Positions 54,504-63,381 of a DNA stretch of 64,000 nt are shown in pieces; the stretch's first letter is position 1; each line of letters opens with the position of its first letter. Source of the DNA: an uncultured Mediterraneibacter sp. (GTDB lineage Bacteria; Bacillota; Clostridia; Lachnospirales; Lachnospiraceae); assembly GCF_944377805.1 (NCBI RefSeq), contig NZ_CALWFZ010000002.1, forward strand, positions 1 through 64,000, read 5' to 3'. Below the pieces are notes generated by a model that had not been told where the DNA came from, did not search any database, and saw only the letters and a program-made list of their open reading frames with translations. A program made the position numbers and the translations under genes.

Positions 54504-55439
54504 ATGGCATTCAAACATGTATCCGTCCTTCTTAAAGAAACTGTGGACGGGCTTAACGTCAGACCGGACGGCACTTATGTGGACGCGACGCTGGGGGGCG
54601 GCGGACATGCTTATGAAGTGTGCAGTCGGTTGAGCGGTAAGGGGAGATTTATAGGAATAGACCAGGATGCCGATGCTATTAGAGCAGCTGGCAGACGTCT
54701 GGAAGGCTTCGGGGAGAAGGTCACGATTATACGGAGCAATTATCGTGATATGAAGCCGGCGCTCCAAAAAGAAGGCATTGATAGAGTGGATGGAATTGTT
54801 CTGGATCTTGGGGTATCCTCCTATCAGCTGGATACCGCCGAGCGGGGGTTCTCTTACCGGGTGGATGCACCGCTTGATATGAGAATGGACCAGCGCCAGA
54901 AGATGACGGCCCGCGATATTGTCAATGACTACAGTGAGGCGGAATTATACCGCGTGATCCGTGACTATGGGGAAGATCGTTTTGCGAAAAACATTGCGAA
55001 ACATATTGTGACGGAGCGCGAGAGAAGCCCCATTGAGACGACAGAACAGTTGAATGAAATTGTGCGGCATGCGATTCCGATGAAGTTTCAGAAGACTTCC
55101 GGACATCCGTCAAAACGGACGTTTCAGGCGATACGGATTGAGCTCAACCACGAACTGGATGTACTCAAAAATTCGCTGGACGAGATGATCGACATGCTGA
55201 ATCCTCAGGGGAGGATCTGTATTATCACATTTCATTCACTGGAGGACAGGATCGTAAAGAGTGCATTCCGCAAGAATGAAAATCCGTGTACCTGTCCAAG
55301 CTACTTTCCGGTATGTGTCTGCGGGAAGCAGCCGAAAGGGAAAGTAGTCACAAGGAAACCAATCCTTCCCACTGAGGAAGAGATGAAAGTCAACAGCCGT
55401 TCGAAGAGCGCAAAGCTTCGTATATTTGAGCGGATCTAA
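54504..55439 (+). CDS. rsmH: 16S rRNA (cytosine(1402)-N(4))-methyltransferase RsmH
   Basis: RsmH (MraW) methylates C1402 in the ribosomal P site with SAM. The 311-residue protein shows the SAM-binding [10 protein letters not shown] (27-36), [20 protein letters not shown], and [12 protein letters not shown] and [13 protein letters not shown] Cys-rich segment near residue 270 ([13 protein letters not shown]) is typical of Firmicutes members. ATG 54504 has AGGGAGGAA just upstream; earlier in-frame starts would overlap mraZ. Confidence 0.96.
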   Translation: MAFKHVSVLLKETVDGLNVRPDGTYVDATLGGGGHAYEVCSRLSGKGRFIGIDQDADAIRAAGRRLEGFGEKVTIIRSNYRDMKPALQKEGIDRVDGIVLDLGVSSYQLDTAERGFSYRVDAPLDMRMDQRQKMTARDIVNDYSEAELYRVIRDYGEDRFAKNIAKHIVTERERSPIETTEQLNEIVRHAIPMKFQKTSGHPSKRTFQAIRIELNHELDVLKNSLDEMIDMLNPQGRICIITFHSLEDRIVKSAFRKNENPCTCPSYFPVCVCGKQPKGKVVTRKPILPTEEEMKVNSRSKSAKLRIFERI

Positions 55440-55523
55440 GTAACAGGGAGTAGTGAACATATATGTTCCTGAAGGGAAGGGGAGATCCCGGAGGAACGAA
55501 AACGCAGAAAGGGGCAGTTTGAA

Positions 55524-56066
55524 ATGGCAGCAGCATATAGCACATACAACAGAAGATCTGATTACAGGGGAAATGATCAGAGGGAGTTTTATGTGTATGG
55601 AAATACAGTCCGCCAGACTCAGCCTGCTCCTTTGCGGACACCAAAGCAGACTCCATCGGCCCAGCCGAAGAGGACAAGCAGGCAGGTGGCAAGGAACCGG
55701 AACCGGGCGATGAGCATCAGCCCGGCATATGCTGTGTTTCTTGCGGTGGCGACGCTGTGCGCGGTATTTGTCTGTGTGTTGTATCTGAATCTGCAGTCCA
55801 GTGTAATCAGCCATTCGGAGAACGTTACGGCAATGCAGGAGGAACTTGCGGACCTGACAGAGGCAAATGACACAAGATACAATGCGGCAGCTGATTCTGT
55901 CAATATAGAGACAGTGAAAGAACGCGCTATGAATGAGATGGGAATGGTATATGCTTCACAGGGAACGGTAGTAGAGTACGACAGACCTGCCACAGATTAT
56001 GTAAAGCAGTACAGTGATATTCCTGAAAACGGGGTACTTGCCAAATCAAGTGATGTATCAAGATAA
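55524..56066 (+). CDS. FtsL-like cell division protein
   Basis: A 180-residue bitopic protein in the usual ftsL place between rsmH and the class B PBP gene. A hydrophilic N-terminus (1-62) rich in Gln, Arg and Pro precedes one transmembrane helix (about 66-88) and a coiled-coil-like external segment (about 90-130, SENVTAMQEELADLTEAND). FtsL proteins vary strongly in sequence, so the call depends on topology and position. GAAAGGGG precedes the ATG. Confidence 0.78.
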   Translation: MAAAYSTYNRRSDYRGNDQREFYVYGNTVRQTQPAPLRTPKQTPSAQPKRTSRQVARNRNRAMSISPAYAVFLAVATLCAVFVCVLYLNLQSSVISHSENVTAMQEELADLTEANDTRYNAAADSVNIETVKERAMNEMGMVYASQGTVVEYDRPATDYVKQYSDIPENGVLAKSSDVSR

Positions 56067-56078
56067 GGATAAGGAAAT

Positions 56079-58088
56079 ATGGCCGTTAGAAGAAATAGAA
56101 AGAGGAACCGTTTTGAGTTCCTGACAAAAAGATTTCCTGTGAGAATGCAACGAAAGCTGGTAATGCTATTTATGGCAGTGATACTGGCTTTTGCTGTTCT
56201 TATAGGAAGAATTACTTATATTAATGTGACGAGGGGGAGCAGTTATACAAGAGTCGTTCTGGACCAGCAGAACTATGACAGCCGTGTTATCGCCTATAAA
56301 AGAGGGGATATTGTCGATAGAAACGGAACAAAAATGGCGACCAGCGAGCGTGTTTACAATGTAATTCTGGATGTCTCGGTGATGACGGACAGGGAGAACT
56401 ACATTGAGCCCACAAAGGCGGTGCTCAATGAATGCTTCGGGATAGAGGAAAGCGTAGTTGACAATCTGATCGAAGAAAGTCCGGACAGCCAATATGAGAT
56501 TCTGGCAAAGGGAATCGATTATGAGACAGCGCAGAAATTCAGGGAAATCGATGAAGACAACGAGAATTACCCTAACGTCCGCGGGGTATGGCTTGAGGAT
56601 GATTATACGAGAACCTATCCCTATGGAACGATGGCCAGTGATGTGATCGGATTTATCTACGACGGCAATCAGGGAGCCATCGGAATAGAGAGCGCCTATA
56701 ATGAGATTTTAAACGGCACAAATGGCCGGGAGTACGGATATTTTGACACAGAATCATCGGTGGAGCGCACAGTCAAACCTGCGAAGAACGGGAATACCGT
56801 TGTATCAACAATTGATGTGACGCTTCAGAATATTGTGGAGCGATGCATTCTTGAGTTCAATCAGGAACACGCGTCAGACGGGAATCCGGGAAGTAAGAAC
56901 ACCGCGGTTATGATCATGAATCCCAATACAGGGGAAATACTGGCGGAAGCTTCTTACCCGAACTTTGACCTTAATAATCCAAGAGATCTCTCAGGTCTTT
57001 ACCCGGAGGAGTCATGGGCGGCGATGACGGAGGAAGAGCAGCTTGACGCAATGAATAATCTCTGGAGAAATTTCTGCGTCAGTGACGCTTACGAACCTGG
57101 TTCAACGATGAAGCCTTTTACCATTGCCGCGGGACTGGAGACAGGAGCGCTTACCGGCAATGAGACATACTACTGCGGCGGTTCAAAAGAAGTGCTTGGC
57201 ACATCGATCAGCTGCGCGAACAGAGACGGTCACGGAACTGAGACAATGCAGGATGCACTTGCTTATTCCTGTAATGTGGCCTTGATGGATATGGGGCTTG
57301 CCATAGGTTCTGATGACTTTACCCGGTATCAGCATATCTTCGGTTTTGGAGAGTATACGGGAATCGATCTCCCGGGAGAGGCGTCGACTTCAAGCCTTCT
57401 CTATACCTCGGAGAATATGACGGACATTGACCTTGCAACGAACTCGTTCGGACAGAATTTTAATGTGACGATGACACAGCTGATGTCCGCGTTCTGTTCT
57501 GTGATCAACGGGGGATATTATTATGAGCCGCATATTGTGAAGCAGATTCAGGATGAGGAAGGAAACGTCATTGAGACGAAAGATCCTGTACTTCTGAGAA
57601 AGACAGTGTCTGCGGAGACTTCCGAGACAGTCAGACAGTACATGAAAGCGGTGATGGACTACGGTACCGGAAAAGGAGCTCAGGTGGAAGGGTATGAGAT
57701 CGGAGCCAAGACGGGAACAGCTGAGAAGCTTCCCCGCGGCAACGGCAATTACCTTCTCTCTTACATTGGCTTTGCCCCTCTGGATCATCCGGAGATTGCG
57801 ATCTATGTGGTGATCGATGAGCCGAACACGGATTACCAGGCAAACGGAGCTCTTGTACAGGGTCTGAGCAAGGCGATCATGGAGGAGGCGTTCCCGTATC
57901 TGGGAATCACAACGATCGCCGAGAGCGGAGAGAATACGACGACAGAGGGCGAGAGTATCCCGGAGACAGAATATACAGACTACGATGAAAACTATGAGGA
58001 CGACTACAGCAACCCGGACGGATCTTATATAGATGAAAACTACGATCCGGATCTGGACGACTGGGCCTCAGGCAATACGACAGAGTAA
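56079..58088 (+). CDS. Class B penicillin-binding protein (FtsI/PBP2 type)
   Basis: A septal-type transpeptidase. A short basic cytoplasmic part and one helix (about 28-48) are followed by a dimerisation domain and a transpeptidase domain with the serine SxxK motif Ser-342 to Lys-345 (EPGSTMKPF), SCN (397-399) and KTG (544-546, GAKTGTAEK). An acidic, Thr/Tyr-rich C-terminal tail (about 615-669) carries no PASTA domain. It is 669 residues and lies 12 bp after the ftsL-like gene. A second class B PBP gene follows. Confidence 0.93.
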   Translation: MAVRRNRKRNRFEFLTKRFPVRMQRKLVMLFMAVILAFAVLIGRITYINVTRGSSYTRVVLDQQNYDSRVIAYKRGDIVDRNGTKMATSERVYNVILDVSVMTDRENYIEPTKAVLNECFGIEESVVDNLIEESPDSQYEILAKGIDYETAQKFREIDEDNENYPNVRGVWLEDDYTRTYPYGTMASDVIGFIYDGNQGAIGIESAYNEILNGTNGREYGYFDTESSVERTVKPAKNGNTVVSTIDVTLQNIVERCILEFNQEHASDGNPGSKNTAVMIMNPNTGEILAEASYPNFDLNNPRDLSGLYPEESWAAMTEEEQLDAMNNLWRNFCVSDAYEPGSTMKPFTIAAGLETGALTGNETYYCGGSKEVLGTSISCANRDGHGTETMQDALAYSCNVALMDMGLAIGSDDFTRYQHIFGFGEYTGIDLPGEASTSSLLYTSENMTDIDLATNSFGQNFNVTMTQLMSAFCSVINGGYYYEPHIVKQIQDEEGNVIETKDPVLLRKTVSAETSETVRQYMKAVMDYGTGKGAQVEGYEIGAKTGTAEKLPRGNGNYLLSYIGFAPLDHPEIAIYVVIDEPNTDYQANGALVQGLSKAIMEEAFPYLGITTIAESGENTTTEGESIPETEYTDYDENYEDDYSNPDGSYIDENYDPDLDDWASGNTTE

Positions 58089-58098
58089 ACAGGAATAA

Positions 58099-58148
58099 CC
58101 CTGCAGAAGATGTAATAAGCTGTAAAAACATCTTTTGCAGGGGTTTTT
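58099..58148 (+). terminator. Intrinsic terminator overlapping the ribosome-binding site of the next PBP gene
   Basis: CCCTGCAGAAGATGT (58099-58113) pairs with ACATCTTTTGCAGGG (58128-58142) with one G-U pair, followed by GTTTTTAT. The AGGGG used to start translation of the next gene (ATG 58151) is inside the 3' arm. Confidence 0.85.
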
Positions 58149-58150
58149 AT

Positions 58151-59875
58151 ATGAAAAACAAAACATATAACAGAAAAAAGATCATGATCGTCTTTCTGGC
58201 TGCGGCGCTGATTCTGTTTGTGCTGCTCGGCAGACTGGTCTATCTGATGGTATTTGATGCTGAGTATTACCAGGAACTGGCTCAGGACCTCCACGAGAGG
58301 GAGAGGGAGATTAAAGCGGCAAGAGGAGAGATTGTAGACTGCAATGGAGTAGTGCTGGCTACCAACCGGACTGTGTGTACTATATCCGTGATACACAACC
58401 AGGTGGAGGACGCCGACCGGGTGGTGGAAGTGCTCAGTTCCGAGCTTGGTATGGATGCGGACGAAGTGAGGGAAAGGGTGGAAAAAGTATCTTCTATGGA
58501 GAAGATCCGCACGAATGTAGATAAAGAGACAGGAGACCGGATTCGAGAATATGATCTGGCCGGAGTGAAAGTGGACGAGGATTACAAGCGGTATTATCCC
58601 TACGATGAGCTTGCCTCAAGAGTACTTGGCTTCACGGGAGGAGACAATCAGGGGATCATTGGGCTGGAAGTAAAATATGAAGAGTATCTGAAAGGAACAA
58701 ACGGCACGATACTGACAGTGACAGACGCCAGAGGCATTGAGCTGGAAGGCGTGGCGGAAGACAGGATCGAACCGGTGGCAGGAGAGACGCTGAAAGTCAG
58801 TCTTGACTACAATATCCAGTCTTACTGTCAGCAGGCAGCTATGAATGTACTGGAGGAAAAGCAGGCGGAAGGGGTGTCAATCCTTCTGATGAATCCGCAG
58901 AACGGCGAGATATACGCGATGGTAAATGCTCCGGAGTTTAATCTGAACGAGCCGTATGAACTGAACACCGGAGTGGATGAGAACGCCCTGTCTGACGAGG
59001 AACTCCAGGAACAGTTAAACCAGATGTGGAGAAACCGATGCATCAACGATACTTATGAACCGGGATCGACATTCAAGATTATTACAGCCTCCGCGTGTCT
59101 GGAAGAGGGCGTGGTGTCTCTGGACGACACTTTTGTCTGCCCCGGATACCGGATTGTGGAGGATCGCAGAATCCGCTGTCATAAAACAGGGGGACACGGT
59201 CAGGAAACATTTGTGGAGGGAATACAAAATTCCTGTAATCCTGTCTTTATGGATATCGGGCTCAGACTGGGGGCGGACCGTTTCTGCGACTATTTTGAGG
59301 AATTTGGACTGATGCAGCTGACCGGCATCGATCTTCCGGGAGAGGCGGGAACGATTATGCACAAGCGTGAGGATATCGGACTTGTGGAACTGGCCACGAT
59401 GACGTTTGGTCAGTCTTTCCAGGTGACACCCATTCAGATGGCGGTTACGGTAAGTTCGATTGTAAACGGCGGGATTCGTGTAACGCCTCATCTGGCAGTG
59501 GGAATTGTGGATGACGAGGGAAATATGGTGGAAGAGTTTGAATATGAGACGGAAAATGGAATCGTATCTGAGGAGACTTCCGAAACAATGCAGGCGCTGT
59601 TGGAGAGTGTGGTCTCCCAGGGATCGGGAAAGAATGCGTATATTGAAGGATATTCGATCGGAGGAAAGACCGCCACATCCCAGACTCTCCCGCGAAGCGC
59701 CAATAAATATATCTCTTCCTTTATCGGGTTCGCGCCGGCGGACGATCCGCAGATTCTGGGGATTGTTATCATCCATGACCCACAGGGCGTCTACTATGGA
59801 GGAACGATCGCGGCGCCCGTGCTTAGGGATATTTATGACAATGTGCTGCCCTATCTCGGGATTGAAAAAAAGTAA
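58151..59875 (+). CDS. Second class B penicillin-binding protein (SpoVD/FtsI-like)
   Basis: A 574-residue protein with one N-terminal helix (about 13-34), a dimerisation domain and a transpeptidase domain: SxxK at Ser-306 to Lys-309 (EPGSTFKII), SCN at 361-363 (NSCNPVFMD), but the KTG box reads KTA at 506-508 (GGKTATSQ). The C-terminus stops after the catalytic domain, with no PASTA. In Bacillus a second PBP gene (spoVD) follows pbpB in this place and serves the spore cortex, so a sporulation role is a fair guess. The gene follows a terminator directly, so read-through or a separate signal must govern it. Confidence 0.9.
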   Translation: MKNKTYNRKKIMIVFLAAALILFVLLGRLVYLMVFDAEYYQELAQDLHEREREIKAARGEIVDCNGVVLATNRTVCTISVIHNQVEDADRVVEVLSSELGMDADEVRERVEKVSSMEKIRTNVDKETGDRIREYDLAGVKVDEDYKRYYPYDELASRVLGFTGGDNQGIIGLEVKYEEYLKGTNGTILTVTDARGIELEGVAEDRIEPVAGETLKVSLDYNIQSYCQQAAMNVLEEKQAEGVSILLMNPQNGEIYAMVNAPEFNLNEPYELNTGVDENALSDEELQEQLNQMWRNRCINDTYEPGSTFKIITASACLEEGVVSLDDTFVCPGYRIVEDRRIRCHKTGGHGQETFVEGIQNSCNPVFMDIGLRLGADRFCDYFEEFGLMQLTGIDLPGEAGTIMHKREDIGLVELATMTFGQSFQVTPIQMAVTVSSIVNGGIRVTPHLAVGIVDDEGNMVEEFEYETENGIVSEETSETMQALLESVVSQGSGKNAYIEGYSIGGKTATSQTLPRSANKYISSFIGFAPADDPQILGIVIIHDPQGVYYGGTIAAPVLRDIYDNVLPYLGIEKK

Positions 59876-59890
59876 GCGATGGTTTATACT
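59862..59890 (+). promoter_or_regulatory. Putative mraY promoter
   Basis: TTGAAA (59862-59867), exactly 17 bp, TATACT (59885-59890), with the -35 inside the end of the PBP gene. It lies 67 bp before mraY and would uncouple mraY-murD-ftsW-divIB from the terminator-limited upstream transcript. Confidence 0.65.
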
Positions 59891-59957
59891 AAATGAGATG
59901 TTCTGACGGGGAGAGGGGATCTCCCGTGCGAAACAAAAGAGATGAAGAGGTGTGTTT

Positions 59958-60914
59958 ATGAGCAGTCATGTAGTGATTCCGGTACTAATATCATTTGCCA
60001 TCAGCCTTGTATTGGGGCCGGTTGTCATTCCCTTTTTGAGAAAACTGAAAATGAAACAGACAGAGCGTACGGACGGGGTGCAGTCCCATTTGAAAAAGGC
60101 GGGGACTCCCACGATGGGCGGCATTATCATACTGATCGCGGTAGTGGTTACGTCTCTGATCTATGTGAGGGACTATCCGAAGATCATTCCGGTACTCTTT
60201 CTGACAGTGGCATTCGGTCTGATCGGTTTTCTGGACGACTATTTGAAAGTAGTGCTGAAACGTTCCGACGGTCTGATGCCGATGCAGAAAATGGCGTTAC
60301 AGATTGTGGTAACGGCTGTATTTGCGTTCTATCTTGTGCGTGTGGCGAATATACCGCTTACTATGCTTGTGCCGTTCTCGGGAGGATATTACTGGGACAT
60401 AGGCTGGCTGGCAGTTCCCGTGCTTTTTTTTGCGGTGATCGGCACAGTCAACGGAACTAATTTTACAGACGGACTCGACGGTCTGGCTTCCAGCGTGACT
60501 GTTCTGGTAGCTACCTTTTTCACCGTAGTTGCCATCGGTACAAGAAGCGGTATTGAGCCGGTTACCTGTGCGGTTGTGGGGGCTCTGCTCGGATTTCTTC
60601 TTTTCAACGTGTATCCTGCCAGCGTGTTTATGGGAGACACAGGTTCGCTCGCTCTGGGCGGATTTGTGGCAGGAACGGCATATATGCTTCAGATGCCGCT
60701 TTTTATTATCATTGTAGGTTTTATCTATCTGGTGGAAGTGGCATCAGTGATCATTCAGGTTACTTATTTTAAGAAGACGGGCGGAAAGCGCATCTTTAAG
60801 ATGGCTCCGATCCATCATCATTTTGAACTCTGCGGGTGGTCGGAGACAAGAGTGGTGGCGGTATTCTCCGTGATCACGGCGCTCCTTTGTCTGATCGCGT
60901 TAATGGGGGTATAA
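59958..60914 (+). CDS. mraY: Phospho-N-acetylmuramoyl-pentapeptide transferase (MraY)
   Basis: MraY makes lipid I from UDP-MurNAc-pentapeptide and undecaprenyl phosphate. The 318-residue protein has ten hydrophobic segments and the diagnostic loops: QSHLKKAGTPTMGG (about 37-50), the Asp pair in GFLDDYLKV (about 93-101), NFTDGLDGLASSV and the histidine-rich PIHHHFEL. I chose ATG 59958 (AGAGGTG upstream) over GTG 59952, which lies within that site. murD follows after 4 bp. Confidence 0.96.
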   Translation: MSSHVVIPVLISFAISLVLGPVVIPFLRKLKMKQTERTDGVQSHLKKAGTPTMGGIIILIAVVVTSLIYVRDYPKIIPVLFLTVAFGLIGFLDDYLKVVLKRSDGLMPMQKMALQIVVTAVFAFYLVRVANIPLTMLVPFSGGYYWDIGWLAVPVLFFAVIGTVNGTNFTDGLDGLASSVTVLVATFFTVVAIGTRSGIEPVTCAVVGALLGFLLFNVYPASVFMGDTGSLALGGFVAGTAYMLQMPLFIIIVGFIYLVEVASVIIQVTYFKKTGGKRIFKMAPIHHHFELCGWSETRVVAVFSVITALLCLIALMGV

Positions 60915-60918
60915 TACA

Positions 60919-62265
60919 ATGAATGTGAAAGGGAAAAAGGTACTTGTATTCGGATCGGGGATCAGCGGGGAAGCAGCGGCCGCCCTTCTCTATGACCAGG
61001 GAGCGGATGTGCTTCTCTATGACGGGAATGAAAAACTGGATGTGGAAAAGATCCGCAAAAAGATTCCCGCAGGAGCAGAGATCGTGCTCGGCGCTTTTCC
61101 GGAAGAAATATTAGATGAGATTTCACTGGTTGTTATGAGCCCCGGCGTTCCCACAGACCTTCCGGTCGTGGAAAAGATGAAAAACCTTTCCATACCGGTC
61201 TGGGGAGAGATCGAACTGGCGTATACATATGCGAAAGGAGATGTCCTTGCCATCACAGGAACAAACGGCAAGACGACGACAACCACCCTTCTGGGCGAGA
61301 TTATGAATCGGGCCGCGGATAGTGTGTTTGTGGTAGGAAATATCGGAACACCTTATACGGGAATCGCCTCTCATACAGATGAGAACTCTGTGATCGTAGC
61401 TGAGGTGAGCAGTTTTCAGTTAGAGACAATACACGCTTTCCGGCCAAGGGTGAGCGCGATCCTGAATATCACGCCGGATCATCTGAACCGCCATCATACG
61501 ATGGAAGCGTATATTGCCGCTAAAGAGCGCATTGCCGAAAACCAGACCTCAGGCGACTATTGTGTACTGAATTATGAAGATGAAGTGCTGCGCGGATTTG
61601 GAGAAAGTACCGCGGCTCAGGTTCTATATTTCAGCAGCCGGCGTAAACTTAACAGAGGCGTTTATCTGGATGGAGATTCGATTATCTGCTGTATCGATGA
61701 ACCGGTTGTTGTATGTAAGACGAAGGAACTCCAGATACTCGGCACCCATAATTATGAAAATGTAATGGCGGCAGTGGCAATGGCGTACGCGTACGGCGTA
61801 CCGATAGATACGATCCGTGAGGCGCTCAGAGCGTTCCGGGGCGTGGAGCACAGGATTGAGTATGTTGCGGAGAAAAACGGAGTGGCGTATTATAATGATT
61901 CCAAAGGAACGAATCCGGATGCGGCAATCCGGGGGATACAGGCTATGAACCGCCCCACCATTCTGATCGGAGGCGGGTATGACAAGGATTCCTCTTATGA
62001 CGAGTGGATTCGGGCTTTTGACGGAAAGGTTAAGAAACTGGTCCTTCTCGGAGCCACAAGGCAGAAGATCGCCGAGACTGCCGGAAAGCTGGGATTTACA
62101 GATATCGTAATGGCCGATACGTTTGAGGAGGCCTTTGAAAAATGTGTGGAATACGCTGTTCCCGGCGATGCGGTGCTCCTGTCACCGGCATGTGCGAGCT
62201 GGGGAATGTTTAAAAATTATGAAGAACGCGGAGATAAATTCAAAGAGCTTGTAGAACAACTGTAA
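60919..62265 (+). CDS. murD: UDP-N-acetylmuramoylalanine--D-glutamate ligase
   Basis: MurD adds D-Glu to UDP-MurNAc-L-Ala in the cytoplasm. The 448-residue protein has an N-terminal Rossmann-like domain (VLVFGSGISGEAAA), the ATP-binding GTNGKTTT (114-121), NITPDHLNRH (central domain) and the C-terminal ligase segment DSKGTNPDAA and LSPACASWGMF. Length and order are normal for the cluster. It directly follows mraY; ftsW is next. Confidence 0.96.
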   Translation: MNVKGKKVLVFGSGISGEAAAALLYDQGADVLLYDGNEKLDVEKIRKKIPAGAEIVLGAFPEEILDEISLVVMSPGVPTDLPVVEKMKNLSIPVWGEIELAYTYAKGDVLAITGTNGKTTTTTLLGEIMNRAADSVFVVGNIGTPYTGIASHTDENSVIVAEVSSFQLETIHAFRPRVSAILNITPDHLNRHHTMEAYIAAKERIAENQTSGDYCVLNYEDEVLRGFGESTAAQVLYFSSRRKLNRGVYLDGDSIICCIDEPVVVCKTKELQILGTHNYENVMAAVAMAYAYGVPIDTIREALRAFRGVEHRIEYVAEKNGVAYYNDSKGTNPDAAIRGIQAMNRPTILIGGGYDKDSSYDEWIRAFDGKVKKLVLLGATRQKIAETAGKLGFTDIVMADTFEEAFEKCVEYAVPGDAVLLSPACASWGMFKNYEERGDKFKELVEQL

Positions 62266-62279
62266 GGAGTGGGAATTTA

Positions 62280-63365
62280 TTGGAGCGTTCCAAAAAAAAG
62301 AGACGGTATGACGAAACGCTGGTGGCGGTCGTTCTGATCCTGGTGCTGATCGGCCTTGTGGTGCTGTACAGTACGAGCGCGTATAACGGCCGGGTGAAAT
62401 TCCACGATGCCTTTTACTATTTAAAGAAACAGGGGTTTGCCACTGGGATCGGGCTTCTGGGGATGGTGATCGTATCAAGGATCGACTATCACAGGTGGGC
62501 GGTCCTTGCCATACCGGGATACCTGGCTGCGATTGCTCTGTCTGTAGCGGTTATGCTGTTCGGGGATGAATACAATGGGTCCAAAAGATGGCTGTCTTTG
62601 GGCCCTGTTTCTTTTCAGCCATCTGAATTTGCAAAAGTGGCGGTCATTTTGTTTCTCGCCTGCCTTATCAGCAGGTTCGCCCGGAAGATGGATCGGTTTC
62701 GCACGCTTTTGCTGATGCTGCTTCCGGTACTGCCCATAGCCGGGCTTGTGGGAGCCAGCAATCTGAGCACTGCCATTATTATTCTGGGCATTGCTGTAGT
62801 TCTGATATTTGCGGCGAGTCCGAAATATTCCCCCTTTATCTGGATGGGAAGCGCAGGAGTCGCTTTTATGGCAGTGTTTCTTGCGATGGAGAGTTATCGT
62901 CTGGAGCGTCTGGCGATCTGGCGGAATCCTGAGAACTACGAGAAAGGGTATCAGACACTTCAGGGCCTCTATGCGATCGGAAGCGGAGGTCTTTTTGGAC
63001 GGGGGCTTGGAAACAGTGTGCAGAAGCTGGGATTTCTTCCGGAAGCGCAGAATGATATGATCTTTTCGATCATCTGTGAGGAACTGGGGCTTGTGGGAGC
63101 AGGAATTATCATATGTCTGTTTCTGCTGCTGATCTGGCGTTTTTTTGTGACTGCCGTGAGGGCTCCGGATCTTCTCGGGGCGCTGATCGCGGCGGGAGCT
63201 ATGGCCCACATGATGATACAGGTGATTCTGAACATCGCTGTTGTAACTAATTCGATCCCGAATACAGGAATTACACTTCCGTTTATCAGTTACGGAGGCA
63301 CTTCCGTAGTGTTTCTTCTGCTGGAAATAGGGCTTGTATTAAATGTGTCAAGTCTGGTAGAATGA
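62280..63365 (+). CDS. ftsW: FtsW-family SEDS peptidoglycan glycosyltransferase
   Basis: The division-cluster copy, polymerising glycan with the cognate class B PBP. About ten helices fill 361 residues. Motifs: VVLYSTSAYNG, RWLSLGPVSFQPSEFAK (near 102-118), QTLQGLYAIGSGG, LGNSVQKLGFLPEAQNDMI and NTGITLPFISYGGTS. The start is TTG 62280, 10 nt after AAGGAG (62264-62269); no in-frame ATG is better placed. It closely resembles the protein at 51052 but lacks its N-terminal extension. Confidence 0.93.
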   Translation: MERSKKKRRYDETLVAVVLILVLIGLVVLYSTSAYNGRVKFHDAFYYLKKQGFATGIGLLGMVIVSRIDYHRWAVLAIPGYLAAIALSVAVMLFGDEYNGSKRWLSLGPVSFQPSEFAKVAVILFLACLISRFARKMDRFRTLLLMLLPVLPIAGLVGASNLSTAIIILGIAVVLIFAASPKYSPFIWMGSAGVAFMAVFLAMESYRLERLAIWRNPENYEKGYQTLQGLYAIGSGGLFGRGLGNSVQKLGFLPEAQNDMIFSIICEELGLVGAGIIICLFLLLIWRFFVTAVRAPDLLGALIAAGAMAHMMIQVILNIAVVTNSIPNTGITLPFISYGGTSVVFLLLEIGLVLNVSSLVE

Positions 63366-63381
63366 CAGAGGAGGAGTTTTG

